Shown here piece after piece: positions 47,996 to 59,157 of a DNA stretch of 64,000 nt. How positions within the stretch are numbered: position 1 is the first letter of the stretch; each line of letters opens with the position of its first letter. This DNA is from Elysia chlorotica (taxonomy: Eukaryota > Mollusca > Gastropoda > Plakobranchidae): positions 120,618 through 184,617 of the forward strand of contig RQTK01000210.1 of NCBI GenBank assembly GCA_003991915.1. Reading direction: 5' to 3'. The notes below the pieces were generated by a model that was not told where the DNA came from, ran no database searches, and saw nothing but the letters and a program-made list of their open reading frames with translations. Made by a program: the position numbers and the translations under genes.

Positions 47996-48769
47996 GATGA
48001 GTTCTCCAGCTCCAAATTCATTGAGTGATGGTCTCAGGTATCTTGGGATGTTTAGTTAGGTGTACTGTCCTAAACAAAGTCTGACGAGCTTGGAAACCTG
48101 CTGGTAACATTCTACACTCTTTGTTTTCTTTCTAAATGAATGTTGAACTGCACCTCACTAGGGAAGGAGAGGAATTTACATCAGAAGAACCAAAACCAAT
48201 TCAGCAATATCAACAAAATGTTTTTAAAAAAACGGTAGTGTTTAAATTCGATCTATTTTTTTTTAAATGAAAGAAATGTTTGCAACATAGAAAAGTCGTA
48301 TTGGGATATTTGTTCATTATGAATAAAAATTATTTTATGAGAGAACAACCGAAACAAACGCAATACATGTAATTATGTTTCTATTAATAATAACTTCGGT
48401 GGCTAAGAAACACGCGGTGAACCAAACTTCATAAACTATACCCATAAGACGTTTTGGTTTAAGAGTGGCTAGCAAGAAGGTGATGTAAGTGGAAGTGGGG
48501 GGCGGGGCAAACACCACACGGCACCCACAAAATTATTGAAAGTAATAAACCAAAGTTAAGAATAATTATTCTCTCGCTGATATAGAGAGATGGTGAAAGA
48601 GACTTTTCGTGTAATATCCCTTAGTATAGACTTTATATTTAAAATTATAACCAGGAAATGTAAGATTATTGTAGCTGTGGACACTAAGCTGCCTGATTCA
48701 TGCAATACAAAAGCCATTACGTGTCTGCATCAAACAGCCCAAGCGTCCATGCATGAGTGATGAAATATG

Positions 48770-49610
48770 TGTGGGATCCGCTAACGTCGCCCAAAGTCAC
48801 CAAGGTATCAAAAGAACTAAGGACGAGATCACAAGTAACTTGCTGTGCATAGATGTTATACGATACTGTCGATCTTGCGGTGTATGTCAGTAAACAGTGC
48901 ACAAGGGTTCTACACCACGGGAGCCATTACAGTGTGTACCAGCAGTGAATGTTACTTTCAAGAGAGTTACTGTTTATTTGGTGGACCTATCCACCAGCCT
49001 TGTGAAGGACATCGATATATTTTGACAGTGGATTATCCGACTAGATATCCAGAAGCTGTGCCGTTGAAGAGGATAGATGCAGAAACAGTGGCAGAGGCAG
49101 TCGTCAACATGTACTGCCGTCTGGGTATCCCAGAAGAAATTCTAAGTGATCGAGGCACACAATTCATGTCTGAAGGCATGGAAGAAGTAAACCCGACTAC
49201 TTATGACCAAACAGAAGGCGACGCCACCTAATCACCCCATGTGCAACGGATTAAGTGAAAAGCACAATGGGACTTTGTAGAAAGCTTTGAGACGGCTGTG
49301 TTTGGAACAGCCAAGGCAGTGGCATCGATTCATCAGCACAGTCTTATTTGCTTATCGTGAGGTGCCGCAAAAATTAAGGAAAAAATGTCCTCCTTTCGAA
49401 CTTCTCTATATCCTAAGTGTTAGATGATCAATGCACATTCTGAGGCAGCTCTGGACCAAAGATATTGAAGAGGAGGGTGTGCGCTCAAGTTAGCAGTATG
49501 GTTGGAAGCTGAGGGAGAGACTGGAGGAGTCTGGGATGTTGGCCCAGCAGGAACTCAATAAAGCTCTCAAGAGAAGCGCTTGTATGATCTAGAATCCAAG
49601 ATTTTTATTG
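48770..49610 (+). pseudogene. Gypsy-type retrotransposon relic: zinc-binding and integrase region
   Basis: A zinc-finger-like stretch (YCRSC and similar, 48865-48900) precedes an integrase core with RYILTVDYPTRYPEAV and GIPEEILSDRGTQFM in one frame (48960-49180). After about 49185 the frame changes and stops appear; a QPRQWHRF-like and AYREVP-like tail can still be traced to about 49580. No LTRs or reverse transcriptase were seen. A dead fragment. Confidence 0.88.
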
Positions 49611-50675
49611 TACAGAGACAAGTATTTATACTTCTGATCGTATTGGAATATCTTACCACAGTGAGCGCTCTTAATTTGCTGTTGCTGAGAACTATTATAG
49701 ATCTAGATGTCCTGGACATTTTTGAATTGTATATTTAACCATCAGACAGGGCGTTAAATAATAACGTTAAATTTTTGCGTTTCTACAAATGAGTTCTAGT
49801 AATATTTATTATTAAATTTTATGGCCTCCCTTATCACAATGCCTCTAATAGCTATCATTCATCGATATCCCAGACCGATCTGGCCCAACTGGTCATTTGA
49901 GGCGCCGAGACTGCTCCGGGCAAAACTAATCTCGATAATCGTTCCAAGCACACCGTGTCTGTAGTCTTCGGTAACAATAATTCATCAAACGGCATAATTA
50001 CACTCACACCTCCAGCCAAACGTAGGCTATCTCGCTCAACATAAAGTATTAACGGCTAGACAAACAGTTGTGAAAAGAAACGGAAAGAAAAATCTAAAAA
50101 CTGAAATTCATGACTGTGTAAATAGATAGCGGTGGAAATAAAGAGAAAATGAGCGATAAAAAGGGTGGAGATCTATATAAAATACTAATTCTAATCTAAC
50201 TTCAAGACTGTACATGATTAGTTAAAGGGGTCAAAAAGAAAATAAAACCAGGTTTTAAGCAAAACACAAAACAAATATTAGAGCTAAGGATTAATAATTC
50301 TTGTCCAAGAAAAAGCCATAATGAGTTGTGTTCTTGAATTGATCTATAAACGATATACATTGTATCACCGAACTAAAGCTCACTGACAACTAGTAATATA
50401 ATAATAAATATTGAGGACGCAAACGGTTTATATTATTTTGGTTTTGTCTCTATCAGATAACGGGACCATTGTCTTCTATAACAAAAGTGAGTACTTTTCG
50501 CCCTCGTTCCAATAATTTGATTATTTAATGGGCGGGGCTAATTGGAAACTGGAGGAAGAAAATTAAGAAATCAAGAATATTTGTTTTTTTTTACTGTCAG
50601 TAAAATAAGAGAACCCAGTAGCGCTCCTGGCTAGTAGTTAAACTGCTAGCTAGGGAACGCCTGTTTGCACCGCCG

Positions 50676-50858
50676 ATGGAGCGCTACTGTTGTGAAGAAC
50701 ACTTCATTTTAGAACTTGAAGAATACAATCGATCGCCCGCTCTTACAACCACTAGTCCACTCAGACAAATAAAATCCTCTGTGAAACCACTTACGCCGCC
50801 CACTCCAAGCAGACATAAGGAAGGCACGAGACGTAAACTAAAACATGTGTGCGTGTGT
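50676..50858 (+). CDS. Uncharacterised possible first exon
   Basis: The frame MERYCCEEHFILELEEYNRS continues through PALTTTSPLRQIKSSVKPLT and TPPTPSRHKEGTRRKLKH, with an ATG in CGCCGATGGAG context. Composition looks protein-like (acidic N-terminal part, Ser/Pro/Thr/basic C-terminal part) and possible donors are GAC|GTAAAC near 50832 or the start of the (GT)n run. No family recognised and no further exon found. Confidence 0.2.
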
Positions 50859-50868
50859 GTGTGTGTGT
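50847..50868. repeat. Short (GT)n run
   Basis: GTGTGCGTGTGTGTG-type run after the possible exon. Confidence 0.85.
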
Positions 50869-51117
50869 ATAATTCATATAACATAACATAGACTGTTCTG
50901 TAGGCGTAACAGTCATTAAAAGTTAAATTAAGCTAATGCACATATCTACAATTATTACAAAATTAGCATCTCATTTTCTGTGGATGCCGAGGGATCCTTC
51001 AAGCTTCTGAACATCTCCTTATGGCGCACCACTTTTGTTCCAAGCTTAGGCAAATATTTATGATTTTCTGATATAACATCCATTAGAGGAGGGTAAACTG
51101 ATATCTAAAATTAATAT

Positions 51118-51143
51118 TCTCTCTCTCTCTCTCTCTCTCTCTC
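51118..51143. repeat. (CT)n microsatellite
   Basis: About 26 bp of CT. Confidence 0.9.
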
Positions 51144-51778
51144 ACCCTGCCTCTTTCGATTTCATCTTTCCTCGATAATTTGGCGGGGATAGGGAAGGTG
51201 TAATACTCTTTAACAACGCTGTCTTTTATTTGTATTCTCCCCTCACCGCTCAATCTTAACAGCGAGGCGAAATGCAATTGTCATTGTTAACAACCTTGTA
51301 TCGAAGCCGAAGTGCATACTCATGTAAATTTAATATTGCCATTTGGTAAATGTATTGTTCCAACAGCAAAACAGCAACCAGTTTAATTAGTGCATGTGAA
51401 AGCATCGGCAAAAGTAGAAGCTTGGGGTGGAACGCACAACTTCTTTTTGTAATTAACTTGATTAATATTGCTTGTAAGGACGTAGTTTAGGCAAAGCTAA
51501 TTTTCACCCCTAAGTCACTTTCAACAGAAATGTGACTGAGATGCATGTTTGCATTAAGACAATTACTAATCTCACCACAATGTCCAATCTGTGCAATAGA
51601 GCGAATGAAAGTTGGGAAATAGAATACTATGAGGCAGGCTTATACATTTCATACATATAATAATACGAGTAATTTATCTCTGGTGTCAGTTTTCCTTTCT
51701 CAGACTATGCAAATGACCCGCTTTACCGTTATCTTTATGAGATACGCTCTCTCCTTGTTTGTTTTGTCCTTTAGTTTC

Positions 51779-51915
51779 CAGGATCATATGCAGCGAAAGG
51801 GCCCCAAGACTAACATCTGACAAGTGTCCGTGCTGCCACACACTAGACAGTATGAGGGGAAACCAGGATTCCCGTCTCAGCCATTCATTTTATACTAACC
51901 CCGACCCAACCAGTA
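51779..51915 (-). mobile_element. SINE body fragment
   Basis: GCCCCAAGACTAACATCTGA, GTGCTGCCACACACTAGACA, TCCCGTCTCAGCC and CCCAACCAGTAAG match the SINE body in reverse orientation. Confidence 0.75.
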
Positions 51916-52218
51916 AGTGGGGGGGAGGGGGGCGAAAATCCTATATATAAATCTTGATCGTGGACTCAAACAGTATACCTCGCGATCGAAAACCTCATTC
52001 TCTTCCATTTACATCAGCTCGCTCCCTACCCCTATCCTAATGCATTGCTTTGGTTTATGTGAGTTCTTTGTAGAAGGCAGGAATTCGAGTAATATTGGCA
52101 CGTGGTGAATTGTTAGCCAATCTTCCAAAACATGTTTATTGCATCTAGATGTCTGTTTTATCAGTAGTGTGATTCTGGAACTGACGCTCAATTGTTCCCT
52201 CACCAACATGTTTTTGCA

Positions 52219-52219
<1 letters not shown>

Positions 52220-52255
<36 letters not shown>

Positions 52256-52445
52256 ACAGACATACAGACACACAGACAGACAGACAGAGAGACAGACAGA
52301 CAGAGAGAGGCAGAGGTAGCAAACAGATAGACATACAGACAGAGGAGAGGATAGTGAAAGACAGAGACAGAGAAACAGACAGAAAGAAAGACAGAGACAG
52401 ACAGATAGAGAGAGAGAGACATAGACAAAAAAGATAGAGAGAGAG
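52220..52445. repeat. (GA)n and (GACA)n microsatellite
   Basis: (GA)n at 52220-52252, then imperfect GACA/GATA repeats and a final GA tract. Confidence 0.93.
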
Positions 52446-53394
52446 AAGCCCTTGCTTTTACTAAACAGATCTAGACCTACTAAATGCGATTTAAAAAATA
52501 TATGCAATTATAATTAGGCCTATCTTCGGTACCGACTCTCCATAGAACTAGTAGGATGACTCTCATTTTGACCCGGCTAGATCTAACTATCGGAGACTAC
52601 CTGGAAATGTTGTAAAAATCAACTTTATCTTGAGTTTTGAATATCCACTGTAATTTTTTTAAACTGAGAATTGGTTGCTCTAAACAATTCATAGATTCTG
52701 TATAAAAAAAACTCGCAATCATTACAAAGACTCAAGTAAATAAATATATGTTAAAAATATGTTTCATTAACCTTTTCCAGATGTTGTATTCAAAAACAGG
52801 GTTTATTTTCTGCGAATGTAAAAGGACTGTGTTGACATATCCTACTGGTTTGAAAATACTTTTTAATCCATAGGAAGGAGAGAAGAAAGCTCTGTACACG
52901 ACGTATTCGGTATTTCCTCCTAGCCTTCTCTCCATTCAAAAAAATGTGTTCCTCTGCTTCTGTGGCTCACGAGCACCATTATTATCTTTCAAGATTTTAA
53001 TTAATTAAAACTCACATCTTAAGTAATGGTGAGACGCTTGACTATCTACATTCCGATATGTCGTTAAAGTTTTCACATCAACATGAATTATCTGAAGTAT
53101 ATCAATTTTTTGGACCTCTCTAAGTCGGTATACACAACTATTTGCTCAGGGGAGGGAAACCCACTTTCCCTTGAGATGGCTGGTGGCGGGAAAGATACCC
53201 ATAACTGTCACGTCTCACTAAGTAAAGATTGAGTTGAGTATTTTTCAGTCGAATTACTCACCATAACGCCGTGCACGGGGGTGGGGGGTCAGCCCACATC
53301 GAATCGATTAAAGCTGCGCACATACTGGTAGAAGCAAAGCTTCTCTGTAAGAAAAAGGTCTCTCTCGTAGTATAAAGTCTCCTAGGTTCCCTTT

Positions 53395-53495
53395 TTTGGG
53401 GCGACAGGTACCAAGGTTAGTGTCTGAAAAGTGTGTGTGCTGAAACACACATAACAGTTCGGGGATACTAGACTCCTGTCTTAGCCAGCCAATCA
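53395..53495 (-). mobile_element. SINE body fragment
   Basis: GTTAGTGTCTGAAAAGTGTG, TGCTGAAACACACATAACAG and GACTCCTGTCTTAGCC match the SINE body in reverse, diverged. Confidence 0.6.
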
Positions 53496-53779
53496 GAAGG
53501 AAGTGAAATCCGATACGTAAAATTTACCCTTAGTATTAACGCAATGCCAAAGATAAGAGGCGACTCTAATCCACCAGATATAAACTGTAACTACGATAAA
53601 ATAATGGGAAACCAATACTGCAAAGAGCTGAACACCCTCTATACTGAAACAATGGCATCTCATGAGCCTTGTAGTGGGCGCATGTAGTGAGAGGAAATAG
53701 ATAGAAAACTCCGTGTTAGGTCTTTTCCTCACCAACCACCAGTCAAAATGTCAATAACGTCACAATACAACCCGGCCTA

Positions 53780-54830
53780 GATGACCACGGCAGTGTCCAA
53801 ATTGAGAGCAGAATCAACCCCAAGCTACACAATTGGGAAACAATGGGAGTGATTTGCCAGAACGTAAAACAAATCATAAACAAGCATGTACCTATTAAGG
53901 ATTAAGAACGACTAGAAACGTGCATAGATATGGCCATCTATATTTTTAAATGACCAGCCCTGCGCCAAAAAGTATGGACCCGTTCCCATAAACTCCGTCA
54001 CATGCACATTGCTGTAACACATTTTATACAGCAACATCATCACAGATTCACAACTCGGCTTCCGGAGAAAACGAGCCTGCGAGACACAGCTTCTACCAAA
54101 ATGTGCAAAACGAAGCAGCCAAAAACCTGAATAGCAAACAGATGCCATCCTTTTAAATTTTAACAAAACGTTCGATGAAGTTCACCACCAAATACATATT
54201 GCGGGATACGGAACAAATTTTCTTTACCGGAGCAGTGCTTTCCTGACAGGCAGAAAACAAAAACAGCCATGGTTGATGGAAAGAACAAAACGGTCCCAGT
54301 GATATAGTGTTATATGGATCAACGTTCTGTCTCTTCGCAGATGATAGCCCCTTATACCAAACAGTTCGAAACGTGAGGACGCAGAAAAATCTGGTTGATC
54401 TTTACAAAAATGGGGAGAGGGCAACACCCAAAACAGTATGGAATTCCACCCTAAGAAATGTTATATCTTAAAAACAACAAGTAAGAAGATGCTACCCCAT
54501 GCATTCGGCAAATCCACGGTACCAACTTAAAAGAACTGATAAACACAAATTATCTTGGAGTTACCATCAACAATGAACTGAATTGAAAGGACCATGTGTC
54601 GAATATTGTGGCAAAGCAATTCAACTTTAGCTTTCCTACTCAGAAATTAGTTTGACGCCGACAGTGTTATTAAAGTAAAATGAAAGAATACAGGGCCCAC
54701 ATCATAAGACTGAAATCAATGAAACAGAAAGAATACAACCGCAAGCGTTGAAATTGTTCAATCAAAATACCTATCCCAGAACAGCTAACCAGAACACCTG
54801 AACCAGATCCAATGCAGAGCAGTACAGAGA
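53780..54830 (+). pseudogene. Non-LTR retrotransposon reverse transcriptase relic
   Basis: In shifting frames it reads LGFRRKRACETQL (about 54050), LNFNKTFDEVHH (54155), a FLTGRKQK patch (54235), LFADDSPLYQTVR (54335-54375, the catalytic A/F-ADD motif) and NYLGVTINNEL (54548-54580). This order is that of Jockey/CR1-like reverse transcriptases. Many frameshifts and stops: dead. Confidence 0.85.
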
Positions 54831-54879
54831 AGGCAGATTAGCAGTGTTCTTCAAAGGCCCAAACCATCTCGCAAAATTA

Positions 54880-55690
54880 TCCTTTAATGGCAACAAACAA
54901 AAATCAAAGGGAGCCCTCAAAATTCATTTTACACGTGAGCAAATGGACAAGGGAACGCCTTGCTTGCCAAGCTTCCAAAATACAAACCCACGTTCGTTCA
55001 CCAATTTTGCAAATTCCAGTCCCACAGAAAAGATTAAGTCATATCCACATTGATCTTGTCGGTCCAATCCCACCGTCAGAGGGCTTCACGCATAATTATT
55101 TATTCTCACAATCGACTGGACTACCCGCCGGTCCATACATCCACTAAATAATGCTCGCACGCTCTTATTAGACACTGGATTGCCCGCTTTGGTGTTCCGC
55201 AAGATATGTCCTCAGGCATAGGACCTTGATTTACATCGATTCTGCTCTCTGGAATGATATAGCCAATCAACTTGGCATTCGTCTCCACTGCATACCACCC
55301 ACATTAAAAGGGAATGGTGGAACGTTTCCAAGGGACTTTAAAAGCAGCGCTTATGGCACGGCTTTAAGGTCCGAGCTGGGCAGATGAGCTCCCCTGGGTA
55401 CTTTTGGGGCGCAGAACTTGTGTACCGATAACCGTTGACAGTACTAGGAGAGTTTATTCGCCCAAAAACTAAATCCTCATTCAACGATACATTCCTCTCA
55501 GTTCTGAAAAATCTGAGCCCGATGCCAGTATCGCAGCACGGTTTGCAAACTCCAAGCATCCCAAGCTATGTGGATAAAGCAAAGTTTGTTTTATTCGCCG
55601 TGACAGTCACCGCGGCCCGCTCCAGCGTCCATATCACGGACCCTTCCAGTCATCGCTATAGGCCAGTGATGTTTGGCGGAAAGAAATAGG
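54880..55690 (+). pseudogene. Second Gypsy-type integrase relic
   Basis: ACQASKIQTHVRSP and LSHIHIDLVGPIPPSEGFTH (54957-55100), then in other frames a HWIARFGVPQDM patch near 55175 and a FNDTFLSVLKNLSP-like end. Distinct from the 48770 relic. It follows the non-LTR relic directly. Several stops and frameshifts. Confidence 0.85.
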
Positions 55691-58557
55691 TTATCACTAC
55701 CGACCGCTTAAAGTCGGCATCTGCGAATCTGACTCAACCTGTGTCGGTCGCCCAACCCCGAAGACGTGGCAGATCTCATAACCCTGCTCATTCTGAGAGT
55801 CAATGCAGTGCAATTATTATCAAAAGTGCTAAAACTTCGCTTTGTATGAATTTTTTAATGCATTACTGAAACGAATGAAATGCCGTCAAAAGCTTAAACA
55901 ATTCTAAGTTTTTGTCAGGTTGGTCCATTGCCACTCCAGAGAACTGACTGTGCAATTTCTATCAATAGTAATGAAATGCATTGAATGTTAGCTTTATAGC
56001 TGGATTCAGCATCTTAAGTATGTATTGGGAAGATTTTGACGTTGATTTTGTCGAGAACAGGAGGGATTCGTTTAAAAAAAAAAAAAAAAAGAAGTTTCGC
56101 TCACGATATTAACTAGTGTTCATGAAATTAGTTGATCAGTGAATGCACTAGACCACAATATTCTTCTATCGAGATATTTTTGAAAAGAGTGCGAGCAGAT
56201 TCTAGTTGGACGACTAGTTGGTTTCTTAAGTCAAAACAACTGGTTTCAATGGATACCCTCTCTGACCATCAAACTACAAATCGGTGGATTGAAAATGTTG
56301 GTGCATCCTACAATCTTTTCAAGACGTCCAACCATCACCGATTAGTCTGCCAATCCCATTCTCTCGTTCCCTTTGTCTGATTACAACTACACACAACCAA
56401 TTAATTTATTCTCCTTTTTCAAAAACGTGTAATTATGAACATTATTTTTTAAAGTATATTCACTCAAAGTAACCTCGGGTTCATTCTTCTAATATTGAGG
56501 ATTTCAGTAAGGACGGTAGGAAAATTTATCGCGACAGTTGAAAGTCACCCATTGATTTACAAAAAGAATGTGAAATAATGCTCGGTTAAATATCTCTGAA
56601 TGGAAAAACTTGGAGAAAGGTATGTGAAGTTGCCAACTAGTCTGTATGTCTCGGACATCAAAATCGTCAGACTGTCATGGCCAGATAATAAATGAATTGT
56701 CCAGATTTCAGTTGGCTGACTAGAATCGGTGAGTTGGCGGCTGGCATTTACTTTTTGTTTTTCTCAGAAGTTTATAAACGTGTCATATATCACTCGTTGT
56801 AACATTCAATTTTTAACATACCATGTCATATGCCACCCAGTTCTAAACTTCTATATCACTAGCACTGTCAGTTAGTCTAAGTTGTTAGGACTGAGACAGC
56901 TCTAGGTCTTTTCGCCAAGTCCCGGACCTTGGCAAGAAAGACTCAAAGAAAAACGAATGGTCTTGGCTGCTAGCTAGTCCTGCAGCCATATGAGTTGATG
57001 ACCTGCACGGATGCTGCCCAAGGAGCAGCCAGTTGCAGTAAGTTTAAAATTAGCATTATCATTTATCCTCTGCACAATTGCACAGCTGGGACAACTCAAA
57101 ATGTCTTTTTAGTGACTTCATTAAACAAATACTTTGAAATAACATTACTTAGGAAAAAAACTGAACATTTTCCTTGGTTTTGTTATAATATTATCACTTT
57201 TATATGATGATTCTACTTTCTTTTGCAAGTGATAAGTATGTTGCGAAATCGTGATGAATCTTGGTTCAGGCGTCGAACTGCCTTCCCGAAGCAAACAAAA
57301 AAGATTTTTAACTTAGTACCGCCTTCCCCAGCGAATCCTTTATAGATGTTTTGTTAACTGAGTCCATTCACCCACTGGCAGTTGAACTATTCTTCTACAC
57401 GTTCAACAAGTTCTAGCCATGTTAATTAAGATGCAAAAACCAATGACAATATTGTGTTAAAGCTGAAAAAAACTAAACAGGTTATACTCTGTTTCGCTCA
57501 GTTCCACCACCTCCCTTCCTCGCTTTCCCTCGTCTTCTTCCTCATCCCCCTTTCCCGACTTTTCTCTTTTTTTTTTACTTTTTCCTCGTCTTCCTATCTC
57601 TTTTTCATTTGTGTGATAGGATGAGAAAATACGGAATCTATCAACTAACTAACAATTTCCATATCTTAGTTTAGTTCTAATGCGATAAAATCGACGAATT
57701 TTCGTTTCTACATGTCTATATCCACTTGCATAATGGGCTCATATCTTGCCTTTTTTTTTATCGAAACATAAACTGAAACAAGTGTTATGAAATGGTTAGT
57801 GGCATTCAATTCAAGCAAGAAAATATTTGAAAAAGGCAATACAATCTCACTCCACGCAAAATCGGTATCAGTCTAGACAATTTATTGCGTTAGTCAAATC
57901 TGTGACTTCTTCTTTGGCTCCTGGAACAAAATTAATGGAACACGTCGGCTTGCTTTTTCGTGATAACGTTCATAAATGTATGTACATTTTTTTATTTTAC
58001 ATTGCAAATTCTATTTCATAAAATATAGTAACTATCTCAGCTCATGAACATTTTAGTGACTGGTCTTGCATTTTATCAGTAATTCTGAGTGCTGGAGTTA
58101 AAACCATCGCTAAATGACCAACAAGCAGAAACGGATGGATGCCACTCGCCCTCTCGAGTAATAATGATCCTTGTTAAAGTGGGTTTTAACATTGCAATAG
58201 TAGTATGGCAGACAACAGAATCCAATTTCTGGCAATTTAAATTCAAGCACGCTTCAGGTCTAATTTCAAAATTTCCTTGGTAAACAGACAACTTGTCCGC
58301 CCCAGAGCAGTTTTTAACATTAATGTTAAGATAATGTCTATGACCTTCACGTATGGTGCCCTAGGAGGAGCTAGATTGGCGATCTGTATAAGCTGTGCTG
58401 CAGGAACTGTAAAATTAGCCTTATCGTTAACTATTATTAAATGGTAAATGATAAGGCTAATTTAACACTATTAAACATATTATTAATTGAACAATAGGAC
58501 AACTCAAAATAATGTGTGTTTAGTAAAAAGAGTTTTTTATAATATAACTCTACCAAA

Positions 58558-58558
58558 A

Positions 58559-58606
<48 letters not shown>

Positions 58607-58620
58607 GTGAGTGAGAGAGA
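58558..58620. repeat. (GA)n microsatellite
   Basis: GA tract with GAGT variants between the two duplicated blocks. Confidence 0.95.
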
Positions 58621-59083
58621 AACGAAATACGTGTAGGTTTACTTTGCTTTGATCTCTGTCTGTGTTAAGAAATTGATATATCCCTCAGCCACATTCTTTG
58701 GGCCCATAATTATCGAAATAAATTTAATATAGGCCTATTTTGCCCAGTCACGGGCCCCAAGAAAAAAAGTGCTCAAAGAAGAGTGAGTGATCGTTTATAA
58801 ATACACAATCCTCTCCTCAAAACAACAAGATGTGGACATACAATTATGAAAAAATGTCCGCTAAATAAGTTTTATTGAAGAATCAAGAAAGTCATCTACT
58901 TTTCTAACAGCAGATCATTCTGCGAATCTGTGTCAGTAAATCAAACTATAAAGCGCTCAATTTTTAATAGGTGCGCAGCTTTGATCATATAATGTAAAAC
59001 AACATTTATAACTATGTTTGAATACATACACATAATATTTTGTTTTATTGTTGTTGTTCTTGTTGTTGCTGTTGTTGTTAGTG

Positions 59084-59157
<74 letters not shown>
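59084..59157. repeat. (ATT)n microsatellite
   Basis: About 24 ATT units, preceded by GTT-rich sequence. Confidence 0.97.

Larger units (their letters stand above)
49611..53394. other. Non-coding stretch between retroelement relics
   Basis: AT-rich. Apart from the doubtful exon at 50676, the SINE at 51779 and simple repeats, nothing is recognised. Confidence 0.5.

Noticed and set aside
56132-56380. 82-codon plus-strand frame
   Set aside because: No motif, no splice context; surrounded by retroelement debris.
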